This document shows, one piece after another, positions 21,570-32,789 of a stretch of 64,000 nt of DNA; the stretch's first letter is position 1, and every line of letters starts with the position of its first letter. The stretch lies in the NCBI RefSeq assembly GCF_932526225.1, contig NC_064036.1:20606953-20670952 (forward strand). The letters run 5' to 3'. A model generated the notes under the pieces. The model was not told where the DNA came from and ran no database searches. It saw only the letters and a program-made list of their open reading frames with translations. Origin of the DNA: Nematostella vectensis. Lineage: Eukaryota > Cnidaria > Anthozoa > Actiniaria > Edwardsiidae. Made by a program: the position numbers and the translations under genes.

Positions 21570-21604
21570 TAGCCTACGTGTAGTCAGCGGCTACACGTAG
21601 GCTA
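21570..21604. repeat. Near-perfect hairpin at the end of the 36-bp array
   Basis: TAGCCTACGTGTAG and its reverse complement CTACACGTAGGCTA are separated by seven bases. GCCATTTT stands on both sides. Confidence 0.8.
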
Positions 21605-22112
21605 GCCATTTTAATATCTCGGTAAGTTATTGTTTAAGCAATAATAAATTACATCTATAAAAAACTGTAAGTATAATTAATTGGGTTTAGCGTCAAAAAT
21701 TACTCGTGGTGCCAAGATCTATCGCATTGCCAAATTTCATGCTTGTACTTAAAAATAAATAATTCTGCACCATTTTCCTGTACTAAGTAACACAATGCCA
21801 GAGTTTGTCGTGAGAGTAGAATCCCGAACTTTTCGAACTTTTGAAGGACTATAAAAAAACCAGCTCAGCCAGCAAGCGAACCCCTGCTCTTATCTTCATT
21901 GAAATCATTCCATTGGATTGCTAGCGGCCTCTTTGTTTGGAAATATTTTTATGAATAACACAAAAGATTTGATCATATTTTCGAGTGACTGTTCATTGTT
22001 GCCACACTCTAATCGAACTGCCTTGCGATGTGGACGGGCTATACCGGCCGTGCCTAGATGCAGTAAAAACTCGATAAATACCACATGATTAGTTAAGAGC
22101 TGCTGGTTGAAA

Positions 22113-22192
22113 GTGGTGTGATAGCTTAGTGGTACGAGCTTTGCTTCTCAAGCAAGAGGACCAGGGTACGAACCCAGGTCAGGTCAACTTGG
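22113..22192 (+). other. tRNA-like sequence, possible tRNA-derived SINE head or tRNA relic
   Basis: TAGCTTAGTGGTA fits a Pol III A box and GGTACGAACCC a B box at the right distance. Between them TTGC-TTCTCAA-GCAA makes an anticodon arm with seven-base loop and anticodon CTC. D and T stems are only partly paired and the acceptor stem barely pairs, so this is not a convincing functional tRNA. Confidence 0.35.
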
Positions 22193-22235
22193 GATTTTTA
22201 AATCTAGAGTAATTCAGCCTATTGCTGCGATTCTT

Positions 22236-24625
22236 AGTCCGGCGGATATGTGTTTTAATTGCGCAGTTTTTGCTTAAGTTACCAATTTTAGCATAGTGAT
22301 AGTTTTTAATACCCTTTTCAAGATAGGCTATAGAGCCAAGCTCAGATCGGCTTTAATTTCTAATCAATAAAGAGTATTGATTTGGCCGCCATTTTGAACC
22401 GGAAATAAACTACCTTTTTATAAAAAATAAATAAACTTTCACATTTTGATACTGTTTTTCACTAGACAACTAATATGAAAGTCAAAGAATGTATTTAAAC
22501 CCAATATTTAAAAAAAAAACGCAAATTTGTCATTTTTGGAACTTTAAAGGTTATAGCCACCTTTAACCGGAAGTAGTCGAAAGTAAAACCTCGGACGTTT
22601 ATTTCACCCCGCGCCCTCTAGCAAAAGACACCAATTTTATTGCAGTTGTAGGTTGAAATAACCATTATAAGATGAGCTATGGAGCCAAGATAAAATCGGC
22701 TTTTATCACCGACTAATATTGTTTATTTTAATTGCCGCCATTTTGCACTAGAGATTAAATTTGGCATTTTTTGAAAGCACAGAGATGCACATCTTGTTTA
22801 AAAGTCTACGACTAAAATATTCATGAAATCCATTTAATACTTTTAAGTTGTAAAAAAAAGGCAAAACTGATTAGGTTTCTGCTATGAATTTTACCTTTTT
22901 TTAAACCGGAAGTAGGTTTCCAAACCTGTTTCTGCACACTCTTATTAAACGAGATTAATGCATATACGAATAAGCAATGCAGCATTTATATTAAATAGAA
23001 TTGCACAAATGTTAAATGCACCAATTTAATATAAAGAAAATGTTTTCTTGCTATATGAGCCTCGGCATTACGTCGGTCTAACGTAATAACAAACTCCGAT
23101 GAAAATTTTTTTTTTAATTTAATGCAGTTAAATTATATAAAATTTTTTTTTTAATTTAATGCAGTTAAATTATATCTTACAGCTTTATCGTTATACGATT
23201 CAGCAAAGGGCTGAACATTCCAAGCTGGCTTGGGTGCAAGTGCAGCGTGCTGGGCAGCCTATCTTGCATCTAATAGCTCTTGGTTCTTTATCTAATAGTT
23301 CTTTGGCTTCTTGGCACGCCTTGGAAAGCTCTAGTAGCGTTTGTCCAAAGCGGCTATGGCAACTGTTGTCCATTGTGCTAAAAAGACGGAAGTACTGAGA
23401 CAGGGAGGAGTGCTTGCCCCCAACAATGGCCTGCTTGAAAGGCAGCTTTTTCTTGGTGTGTTGTATGATAGCTGCCTTCGTCGGTAGAATGACATGAAAT
23501 GCTGTTCCTTTCCGCACAAAGAGCTGCATTCTTGCCTTGTCTACTTCCGATTCTCTGTACTTGTTCGGTCGTATAGAAGCAGTTGAAAGCGCTCAAGTGT
23601 TGCCAAACATTCTGTCTTTTATCTTAACGGGCCTGGAGGCTAGCTGTCGAAGACCATCTGTGGGTTCGGGGAATACAGCAAGTACTGTTTTTCCCCCCTA
23701 CCCGCACAACAGGATACAGAATCACCTGTAAATGCTTGAAATTCTAATTGGCGAGATACTTCTTTGACTCTTCTGTAGAAAAAAGGAATTAAAGGCAATA
23801 AGAGTGATAAGCGCACACCCGAGGCCCCCAGATTAACAGTTCCTACTGTTAGAAACTGTTCATCTTGTAGCACTTGCACACATTCATGTGTGCGGTCGTT
23901 TACAGACGTTGAAGTCAATTGGTGGGGCGGCCCGCTCCCGTGGTTCTTGGTATCCCCACCAGGCTTGTCACATAAGCTGTTGTTTTTGTCTTCTTTCTTT
24001 TCTCTTGATCCAGCTATTAAGCGTGAATGTTTGGTATACTTGGGCTGGCTATATGTGTCTTTTAAATAATTTGACGACTTTTCACTTTCGGATTAAATTA
24101 TCGGCCATTTTAATATCCCAAGATAATCCGTGATTAAATCAGATTTTCTTTTGGCTCCATAGCTTATCTTGTAAAGATGACCCTAAACTACTCCTGAAAC
24201 AAGTTTTTTTTATTTTTGTTTAAAGGTGAAACAAGCGTGCCAGTATTTACTCTTGACTACTTCCGGTTCAAAATCGCTGTCACCGTAAAAGTTACAAAAA
24301 ATAAAAAAAATCTTGTAACTTTAAGAACTCTTTTGTTTAGGTGCATTTTCTGACTTATATTTTATTTGTCTATGAGTAAACTTTCTTAAAATGTGCGAGT
24401 TTATTTATTTTTTTGGAAAAAGTTAGTTTACTTCCGGTTCAAAATGGCGGCCAAATCAATATTCATTATTAATCAGAAATTAAAGCCGAATTGAGCTTGG
24501 CTCTATAGCCTATCTTGTAAGAGGTATCAAAAACTATCACTATGCTAAAATTGATAACTTTAGCAAAAAGTGCGCAATTCAAGGTAAAATCTGCACATAT
24601 CTGCTGGACTATCTGGATAAAGTCG
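22236..24625. mobile_element. Foldback-type DNA element with about 560-bp diverged inverted arms
   Basis: Left arm (about 22236-22800) and right arm (about 24060-24625) are reverse complements with substitutions and indels. Shared blocks include the segment around CTATAGAGCCAAGCTC, the TTTTGAACCGGAA motif and the GCTATGGAGCCAA block. The 1.25-kb centre carries broken minus-strand ORFs (23200-23918). Target-site duplications are not clear. A short direct duplication, TTTAATTTAATGCAGTTAAA, sits at about 23113-23175. Confidence 0.7.
23200..23918 (-). pseudogene. Broken transposon ORF with Cys-rich tail inside the foldback element
   Basis: Minus-strand fragments 23918-23640, about 23596-23530 and 23529-23200 read in series with stops or frameshifts between them. 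The last contains PTKAAIIQHTKKKLPFKQA, an ELSKACQEAKELL stretch and a Cys-rich end (CKIGCPARCTCTQASLECSA). I associate this order (an Ala/His helix, a SKAC-like stretch, then a CXC-type Cys cluster) with ORFs highly multiplied in cnidarian genomes and carried by mobile elements. The family has no function I can name. The assignment rests on pattern memory, not on a search. Confidence 0.4.
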
Positions 24626-24639
24626 GCTTTCCTTGTATT

Positions 24640-26190
24640 ATCCCTTTGTCTTGCGGCAAGTCTTCGGATAGCACCAAATGATGAGGATAATGATACCCTT
24701 GTATAATAATTCCTACAATGATATAGCGATATGATCATTCTCTGCACTTCATGTGAAATCTTTATTTAACCGTTTTGCCTATCTAAAGATAGTCTTAAGT
24801 CCTGCTTTGCCATAAATGGTCAAGTTGCGGAAGCCATTGCCCGTCACTGGGATACCGTAATTTCCTACAGCGTCAAGGCGTGCAGAATCATTATAATCAT
24901 TAACAGTATGTAGGTGCTTGATAGCTTTACAAATTTCTCAGACGATGTGACTCATTCGGATATTGATCACACCATACTACGATCGCGATATACGATGGAT
25001 ATTGATTAGCTGAAACTTATACCCTGACTAATGTAATCAATACTTTTTGGCGCGAACAGAGAAGCGACTGTGGGGGCCCGCAATCTCGCGCAAGTCGCAT
25101 GCTCGACTCCAGTAGGAAAATTTCCTGATTGTAGTATTTTGCTGGTGTTCGCCAAAGAACAATTAGGTGGCGCTGCACATGTCTAAGGCTGATATCTTTT
25201 ACTCCAAGGGGAACCTTTAGATATCTTTCTTACAATATTTCTGATTTTGCTTATTTTAAAGGTGTATATATCACACCCTACTGTAACAGACCCGGCGAAA
25301 CCTAGATTTCCATCTTTTGTAACTCACCGGGTTCGAAATTTCCACCGGGTCAGCTAATTTTTATTTACCGCCGGTCACTCAACTTATTCGTCGGGTAAGA
25401 AAGAAAGAAACTGTTCGGGTTGATTTAGACATTTCACCGGGTGCCGGGGAGGCTAAAGCTTTCGGGTAGGGCAAAAATTTCCGTCGGGTCGGGTTTCGTC
25501 GGGTCTGTTACAGAGGGGTGTTAGGATTAACCTCATTTTAAGATCAATACACAGGGAAAGGTGGTATTCGAGTCAAATAGATGTAGCACACAGCGAAATT
25601 TTGAAGACTGCACTTTAGTATAGGCTCTATTTCCATGGTCTACGAGTAATAAGAAATAATTATCCAATGACACACTTATGTTACACAATACATAAACACC
25701 GTCAACATTTCCATTTGAATTTCAAATATTCCATAAAAGATGTGCCTGTTTTATTATTTTTTTATTTGATAATAAAAGATTGTTGCCGGCCAAACACCCA
25801 TTGTCTGGCTAGCTAACCCGATATGAGAAGTTACGGCCGAGATTAACGATATCTCAAGCATGTCCATACCCAGGTGTTGTATTTCTGTTTGTTTATAATA
25901 CAGGGATAGCATATCAGAGCTGGTGAAGGCGTGATCGGTTGGAGCCGTTCGCTCTAGAATGGGCCGCGATACTGGCATCATCTGGCTCTGGTGATTGTCG
26001 AGGACGCGTTAGCGTGCTTCCAGTGTTTTGGCCGCCATCTTGCATTTTTGGCCCTCTCGTATTTTTCGCCTCTCACCCAGCTCGCAGTGTTTTTATTTTA
26101 TTTATTTTTATTTGCTATGAGTGGATATATTGTTACTCACTAGCTCTAAATTTAAAAAGCAAATTTTCGTTTTTGCTTTTGTCTTGTTTT
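24640..26190. other. Intergenic DNA containing one MITE
   Basis: No ORF shows recognisable motifs. The only structured element is the inverted-repeat insertion at 25272-25521. Confidence 0.4.
25272..25521. mobile_element. 250-bp MITE with about 30-bp terminal inverted repeats
   Basis: CTGTAACAGACCCGGCGAAA near 25281 faces TTTCGTCGGGTCTGTTACAG ending near 25513. Similarity continues outward to CACACCC and GGGGTGT. The interior repeats CGGGT motifs. It carries no coding capacity and no clear target-site duplication. Confidence 0.75.
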
Positions 26191-26198
26191 TGTCTTGT

Positions 26199-26540
26199 CG
26201 TACTCGCGTGGAGGAGTCCCTGTAGTCGGTTGACTCGAGTATACTTGGAGTTGCGTGCATTAGCGTGGATGATTCCTTGTAGTTGTGTACACGCACAGAC
26301 AAGTCTACGTTGTCGCGTTCTCGCGTGGAAGAGTCCCTGTAGCCTTGCATTCGTGTTGACTTAAGTATGATTGTAGCTGCGTGTATTCGCGCGGACGGTC
26401 TTTGTAGTCATGTCAAGTCCACGTTGTCGTGTACTCGCTTGGACATTGTAGTCTTGTACTCGTGTTGACTCTAGTATACTCGCAGTTGAATGTATTCGCG
26501 CGGACGAGTTCTTGTGGACATGAACCACGTAGACGTGTTC
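26199..26540. repeat. Degenerate tandem repeat with period roughly 130 bp
   Basis: Motifs such as CTCGCGTGGA, GAGTCCCTGTAG, TCGTGTTGACT and AGTATACT recur in the same order about three times with many substitutions. The 141-residue ORF over it is probably spurious. Confidence 0.55.
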
Positions 26541-27749
26541 TTGTAGTAGTTCATCACATTCACGGGTCCTGTGCGAAAGAGCATTTAAGAGTTTGAATAT
26601 TGCAAATTAGAATGAAGATTGGACCGGTTTTCGAAAAAGACTTTTTGTATGTTTTTCTTAGTTTACAGGGGTTTTTTTTAAAGCAGATAATTGTTGTTTT
26701 GGTTTCACTTTAAATACTGAGAGTATTATTATTTTGGAAAAATCATCATCCATGTGGATAATAGAATAAAGCCGTTTATATGATAGGGTTGAATTTCACT
26801 GTGATTTAAGTGGAATTTATTTTCCATTGGATATAAATTTCCACTTTATAAAGTGGCGGGAGAAGATTCATCACATATTCACATTCTTCAAACAAGGGCG
26901 TGGTTAGATTTTGACCCCGTGCGTACTTCATCATTTGGAAGAGAAAAATGTTTGCACAATTAAGGTCTGTCATACACGAAAATACATTAAACATTCAGAT
27001 GGAATGTTTAAAGCGGCCCTTCCCCTGCTACGGCCCATTTACTCAAATCACGTTAAGTATCCAACAATTTAAATTTTAGTCTATAGTGGAGTAGGCTCGA
27101 TTTCCAGCTCGTTTCTGAGCCCGAAGTACATGACCTGTTCTTTGGACGTTCCTTTGTCCGTTCGTACCTACGTATTATATATAACGTACCTACCCGGAAG
27201 GGGGAAGCCATTGTGTGTATACTTGAGAAATGGCCTGCATGGGCCCTTGTATCATAAACCGCACCAAACACTTGATCAAATCTGCCTGCATCGTAAAAGG
27301 AGGAATGTTATTTTCCATACAATGTTTGCTGTGTTTGTTTATTAATAATGTCTGAGCTACAACAGCCCTTTTGTTGGTAAATCTGCTGACTGGCTCTAAC
27401 CTGGACACATCGTGAACGCATAAAACTATGCTTTAAACTCGTATAATGGTTGAATGTGCAAGGACAATTTTTCTATTACTTCTCTTTTCAATTTTTTAAA
27501 CAATTAAACGGCCTTTCACGATTGTTTGCTAATCTCGGTAATACTGTTTTTATGAGGGCGGACAAAAGGCGCGAGGGCAATAATGCGGCCTGTCTGTTAT
27601 GTAAATCATTTTGACAGTACCTAGAGGACGCCCAGACTCGAGATAATAATCAAACGACGTATCGTTCCCCGTCAAACACATTGACAACAGAAAAGACCAG
27701 AGTAACCCGCGCTAAGGACAGCTCAAACAACGTCTGCTTGCTCGTCAAA

Positions 27750-27804
27750 ATGGCCGCCTCGTGCGCGCTTAGTCTACTTATGCTTGGGTGCTTTGGAGAA
27801 ATTG
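27750..27804 (+). CDS. Signal-peptide exon, possible alternative first exon of the Ly6-type gene
   Basis: ATG at 27750 opens a 55-nt exon (MAASCALSLLMLGCFGEI plus one base) ending at a GTGAGT donor. It encodes a typical secretory signal peptide. Length (55 nt), phase (1) and ending in G are identical to the first exon at 32790-32844, so it could splice in frame to the Ly6 exon at 37043. It is either an alternative promoter and first exon or the surviving exon of a duplicated gene. No Ly6-like cysteine exon was seen between 27805 and 32789. Confidence 0.5.
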
Positions 27805-29900
27805 GTGAGTACAAAATACCTGTACGATAAAAACGTAATTCTCCGTGTTATACATCATAAGAATCTTGAGCGAGTATCGCAAAGGATGAAACCCTGTGTT
27901 ACACAAAAACTGAATGGCCTTTGACGATCTAGCACGCAATTCTCGGCTAAGACAAAATTATTTTTTGAGCGAGCTTCTGTCGCCATTGTCAAAAATCACC
28001 GATTCAGAATCTCGGTCTACCACCCAATTGCAATTATTTGCGTGAGCTAACTTTTCTTTGATTTCAAATTTTATCGCATCTCATTATCACAACAGTGATA
28101 GACAAGTTAAGTAGAGGAAAGGGGGTTTTGAGTCAAACAGCATTGCTGTGTTGATTCTCTGTGTACGTCTGGTTGGTATTCATAGGAGCGTAATTGTTAT
28201 ACTTGAACTCTCGGAGTGCCCTTGTAAGCACGACTGAGCGCACTAAAGGTTCCATTTCAGCGCCCTATGTAAGTGGCGAGACAAGTACGATTATACTGTT
28301 ATCGTAAATTTGGACCAACTACCGGTGTACATTCTTCTCATTGCTTGAATCTCTTCTGTTTGCTCGAGCTAAGCCCTGTATGATCCCTTGGGAGCTTAGC
28401 AGTCTCTCGTTCACTTTAATGAGGGTCGATAACAAATCTTGTTTGTGCCTGAAGTTTGAAGTTCCTCGTGGGACACGCGCTAAGGTATACTGTAACTCCA
28501 TGATCTTGTCAACGAAACAAGCGGCCAAGGGGAACCTTAAGGATCCTTTAAGGAGCATGTAGTACCTTCCGGCTATCTTCTATCCTTCTATATGTCATTG
28601 GTTGTTAAATCCCGTGCCTTGATCATTAAACATAAATTCCAGTTTACAGCTGAAACTTCAGCCAACAATTCGTAGAGACGAGCCGGCTCCACATGACAGA
28701 CGAGCAAATGAACCGACCTTTTCTCCTCAACTCTGTCTCTTATCTTTTTTCCAAACAAGGATTGTCAACAATTTATATATTGCTGAAAGAGGTAAAAAAA
28801 AATAAACACTTAAAATTACTAGGATAAAACTCGCAAAAGATTTAAACGGCTGTTCAATAAAGTATTTTCCCTGCTAGCAGAGGCCTCTTTTCTCTGTATT
28901 TCTCTGTGCTGGCGTTCGCGAGGAAAAGAGACCTCTGCTAGCAGGGAATAAAATATTTAACTTTGTTTAAATTTCAAGTGCTGTCAAATCACTGTACACA
29001 TTGTATACACTGTATAAAAGTTGTGTCAATTGATGAGAAGAGAGTGACATTTGAAAATTGATCCAAACCCGTACCTTCCAGGTCCAGGTGTTGGAATAAT
29101 ATACCAATGGGCTACATGGATTGTCTCTTTGTATTGGGTAGACAATAGAGAGATTGAAAAAGAACTTAAAGATAATAAAGCTCGTTATTTTGCCTTATTT
29201 TTATTAAAACGCCTAGGGCAATAGTCACCATAAGATAGTGTTTGATCAGTAGCTGTTGATATATTATGATTTAGCCCTCACGCACTGACCGCCGGGATAG
29301 AATTTTATCGAGTTTTCGCGGCTGTCATGTTCTCTGGTGGTTCTACCGCCTGCGGCACGACCATCGTTAGGAGTGAGTGCATTCCACACATGGAGTAAAA
29401 TTGATATCATCTCAAATCGCTTGCGAAGTTCATATGTGACTTCAGGAACATGGCCACAGAGTTTATCGATACCAGAAATCGAAATAAAGCCACACTCCCG
29501 GCACGTCGTGCTGACGTAATCCAAGCAAATGAATGCTGACGTAATCCAAGCAAATGAATGCACGCCTTTTCCTCACTGATATTGTATTGTGAAAGTATAG
29601 TATACATGCAACAGTCCTGTAGGTCACTGAATTGTCTATGGCTAGCACTTGTGAACAAGAGAACAGAATGCGGGTACGGGCGGGGTTATCGCGAGCATTT
29701 GAAAAATATTACGCGAGTATGCAAGCTTATGCACGGAGCAGTTCGGGGCTCTTTTTATAACGTTTGCGTGCCTGAGTCGTTTTAGAATGGTCATTTTTGT
29801 GAACGGTGCGGCTGTGCGACGATGCGGCGATATGTAACCACACTTTGTCGTGACTGCCCTGTGGTGTCAGCGTGTACGAGCTATGCAGGTATGCGGGACG
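27805..29900. other. Intronic or intergenic DNA with a hairpin element
   Basis: Apart from the hairpin at 28866-28953 no feature is supported. ORFs of 60-100 codons on both strands lack motifs. A direct duplication of GACGTAATCCAAGCAAATGA occurs near 29513-29555. Confidence 0.35.
28866..28953. repeat. Hairpin MITE-like palindrome
   Basis: TCCCTGCTAGCAGAGGCCTC on the left pairs with GAGACCTCTGCTAGCAGGGA on the right across a short loop, leaving about 25-bp arms plus CTTTTCTC/GGAAAAG. Confidence 0.75.
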
Positions 29901-29904
29901 TGGG

Positions 29905-30575
29905 CTTAAGAGGTGGTCGTACTAGAGAAGGGCGTGTTCTTGTGAGGTGGTCGTACTAGGGAAGAGCGTGGACTTGTAAGGTGGTCGTACTAGAGAAGGG
30001 CGTGGGCTTAAGAGGCGGTCTTACTAGAGAAGGGCGTTTTCTTGTGAGGTGGTCGTACTAGAGAAGGGCGTGGACTTGTGAGGAGGTCGTACTAGAGAAG
30101 GGAGTGAACTTGTGAGGTGGTCGTACTAGAGAATGGCATGGACTTGTAAGGTGGTCGTACTAGAGAAGGGCGTGGACTTGTCAGATGGTCGTTTTAGAGA
30201 AGGGCGTGGACTTCTTAGGTGGTCGTACTGGAGAAGGGCGTAGACTTGTAAGGTGGTCGTACTAGAGAAGGGCGTGGACTTGTCAGATGGTCGTTTTAGA
30301 GAAGGGCGTGGACTTCTTAGGTGGTCGTACTGGAGAAGGGCGTAGACTTGTAAGGTGGTCGTACTAGAGAAGGGCGTGGACTTGTGAGGTGGTGGTACTA
30401 GAGAAGGGCGTGGACTTGTAAGGTGGTCGTACTAGAGAAGGGCATGAACTTGTAAGGCGGTCGTACTAGAGAAGGTTGTGGACTTGTGAGGTGGTCGTAT
30501 AGAAAAGGGCGTGGACTTGTGAGGTGGTCGTACTAGAGAAGGGCGTGGACTTGTGAGGTGGTCATAGTAGAGAGG
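29905..30575. repeat. 34-bp minisatellite, about 20 copies
   Basis: The unit is GAGGTGGTCGTACTAGAGAA plus GGGCGTGGACTTGT. A two-unit block (TCAGATGGTCGTTTTAGAG...) is itself duplicated at about 30180 and 30282, showing higher-order amplification. Confidence 0.9.
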
Positions 30576-30599
30576 GGCTTGGATATATTGGCTTGTAAA

Positions 30600-30800
30600 A
30601 TGGTCGAGTATAGAGGGTATTTGTCTATGATCTGGTCAGAATATAGAGGTTATTTGTTTATGATCTGGTCAGAATATAGAGGGTATTTGTTTATGATCTG
30701 GTCTGGATATAGAGGGTATTTGTTTAAGATCTGATCTGGATGTAGAGGGTATTTGTTTATGATCTGGTATTGATATAGAGGGTATTTGTTTATGATCTGG
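30600..30800. repeat. 33-bp minisatellite, about six copies
   Basis: Unit GTATTTGTTTATGATCTGGT plus CAGAATATAGAGG, immediately following the 34-bp array but unrelated to it. The 11-residue periodic minus-strand ORF is an artefact. Confidence 0.85.
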
Positions 30801-30932
30801 TTGTATCTCGGAATAGCTCTATACGCACTGCAAAAAAACAACCAATCAGGGGCAGGGGAAGGGGAGGGGCAGGGGGGTCGCCAGCCCCCCCCCCCGACTT
30901 TCGCGAGCGGATGTTTCTTTATGCCCTATTAC

Positions 30933-31368
30933 ACTTAATTTTCGCATCACGAATTTCGCGTTTCGCGAAAATAAAGTGACGTGACAATTAAGTTTCGCGA
31001 AAATTAGGATGCGCTTAAATTAAGTGAGTATATAAAGAAGCCTTTTGTGGAATATTGGCCGTTTAATAAGCTTTATGGAAACAACTTGTCTATTTAGTCA
31101 TCTAATGTAAATATACTACGGTATATAAGGGGTTGAGTTGGACTAAATTAAGCCCATGCATCTTTTTGTTACATATTGATTCAGTTTTGATGATTACAAC
31201 AAATTTTAATTCCACTTGTTTTGCTTGATTTTATTATCCCGTAATCGCGAAAATAAAGTGATCTTGTTTTTACGAAAATAACGAAACAAAAAATGGCAAA
31301 ACATCCGCCATCTCAAAATCGCGAGATTTTGACGTCGCGAAAATAAAGTGTATTAAGGCGGGGGTTAA
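30933..31368. mobile_element. About 435-bp MITE-like element with terminal inverted repeats
   Basis: Left end CCCTATTACACTTAATTTTC pairs with right end CGAAAATAAAGTGTATTAAG. Internal copies of GCGAAAATAAAGTG and CGCGAAA occur in both orientations. No ORF and no clear target-site duplication. Confidence 0.6.
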
Positions 31369-32789
31369 CCTAAACTTTAGTCATTGAGGATATGTTGCAC
31401 TTATGGGCTTATAACTTTTTAATTATTTATTCAAAGTATAGCAAACTATACATTTTTGGAAAGCTTAGATAACAAGGATAACAAATAATATATTAATAAT
31501 ATTCTGTGGATTATTGTAATTTAAACCAGTGGTTTCGGGCGGTACATATGCAACCGTAAACAAATTGGTTGAAAAGTTTAAAATCCCGTGCATAAAAACC
31601 TAGGTTATTCCCTGCATTCTTATAAATAGCGGATAAGAATTTTAAACCACCACCCACCCCTCTCCCCTGAAACCACCAACTTTTGCCCCCCCCCCCACTT
31701 ATGGGACCACCGCCGCCACTGCCAATCTTCCTTATCCATATATAAAGGGCCGTATGACGTAAATTCACACCAATATTACGCCTTCTCGCTACATTCATGA
31801 GAAAGAGCATCATTTGATATACTTTAGGTAAAAAAAATTAGCTCATAGCTCCAACAGGAAAGTTGTAAAAAGTGACAATAAAGCCCGTATAAAACGTTCG
31901 AAAATCTAATTTGGGGTTACTTTCATTGAGTAAATCATATAGCGCTTAATTCTCTGGCTAAATCCTCACCCCACTCTCTGTGCATGCTGTGATTTTTTTG
32001 CGACTCGGAGCGAGGCATTCCATCCATAGCTTGGATTTGGGGACAAGTGACAGCACAGCGTTGGATCGTTCGATTCCAACTGAATAATGGCGGCCAAAAA
32101 TTGCTGTATTTCAGGTTTTAACAAAACATACTTCAACTCGGTATTTCACTTGGAGCGTTTGGAACCTGATAGTTAAACGCTTAATCTTTACATTTCCGCG
32201 CGGGAGGACTATTTTAAACCTCGTCATACGGCCCCTATAAACAAAGGGTTGACTATGTGCACTGGGATTTTAAGGAAATGAATAAAACATCCTTTGACAC
32301 AATCTACGTCGTTTTCATACCAAGATTTTTAACCCGATCAGCTCATCATCTTCTATAGAGTAGTAGAAGAGTTTCTCCGTTTTACATCTATAGTGCAGTG
32401 TAACAGTTATACCCTATTCACCTGTTAATCCTGGTGATTAGAGATTATTAATCATTATCTATTTTATTTCACAACTTAATATGCAAAATAACATTATTTG
32501 TGATGATGATCAAACCTTTTTTATATGATTTAAACTCAGGCTACGCGTTTGAAATACTTTTTATTTTTATTACAGTATAATATAAACTATATAGACCGGG
32601 TCAGGTCAAAAGCAGTCAGACGGAACAAACGTGCCGTGTCTGAAGTGACATCACAGGTTCCGTTAGATCGCATGCATATTTCTGTGCTGCAAGCCTGGTC
32701 CCAAAGACTTGACCTTTCTCCCAAAACTGTCGAGGACGTCAAACCGCGGGGACGAAAACTTCTTTCACATCTCTCACACTCGGACAACC

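Noticed and set aside
24469..24747. Minus-strand ORF across the right arm of the foldback element
   Set aside because: It lies mostly inside the inverted repeat and has no recognisable content.
29905..30575. Possible CRISPR-like array (regular 34-bp repeats)
   Set aside because: There are no unique spacers, the repeats are head-to-tail and variable, and the DNA is eukaryotic.
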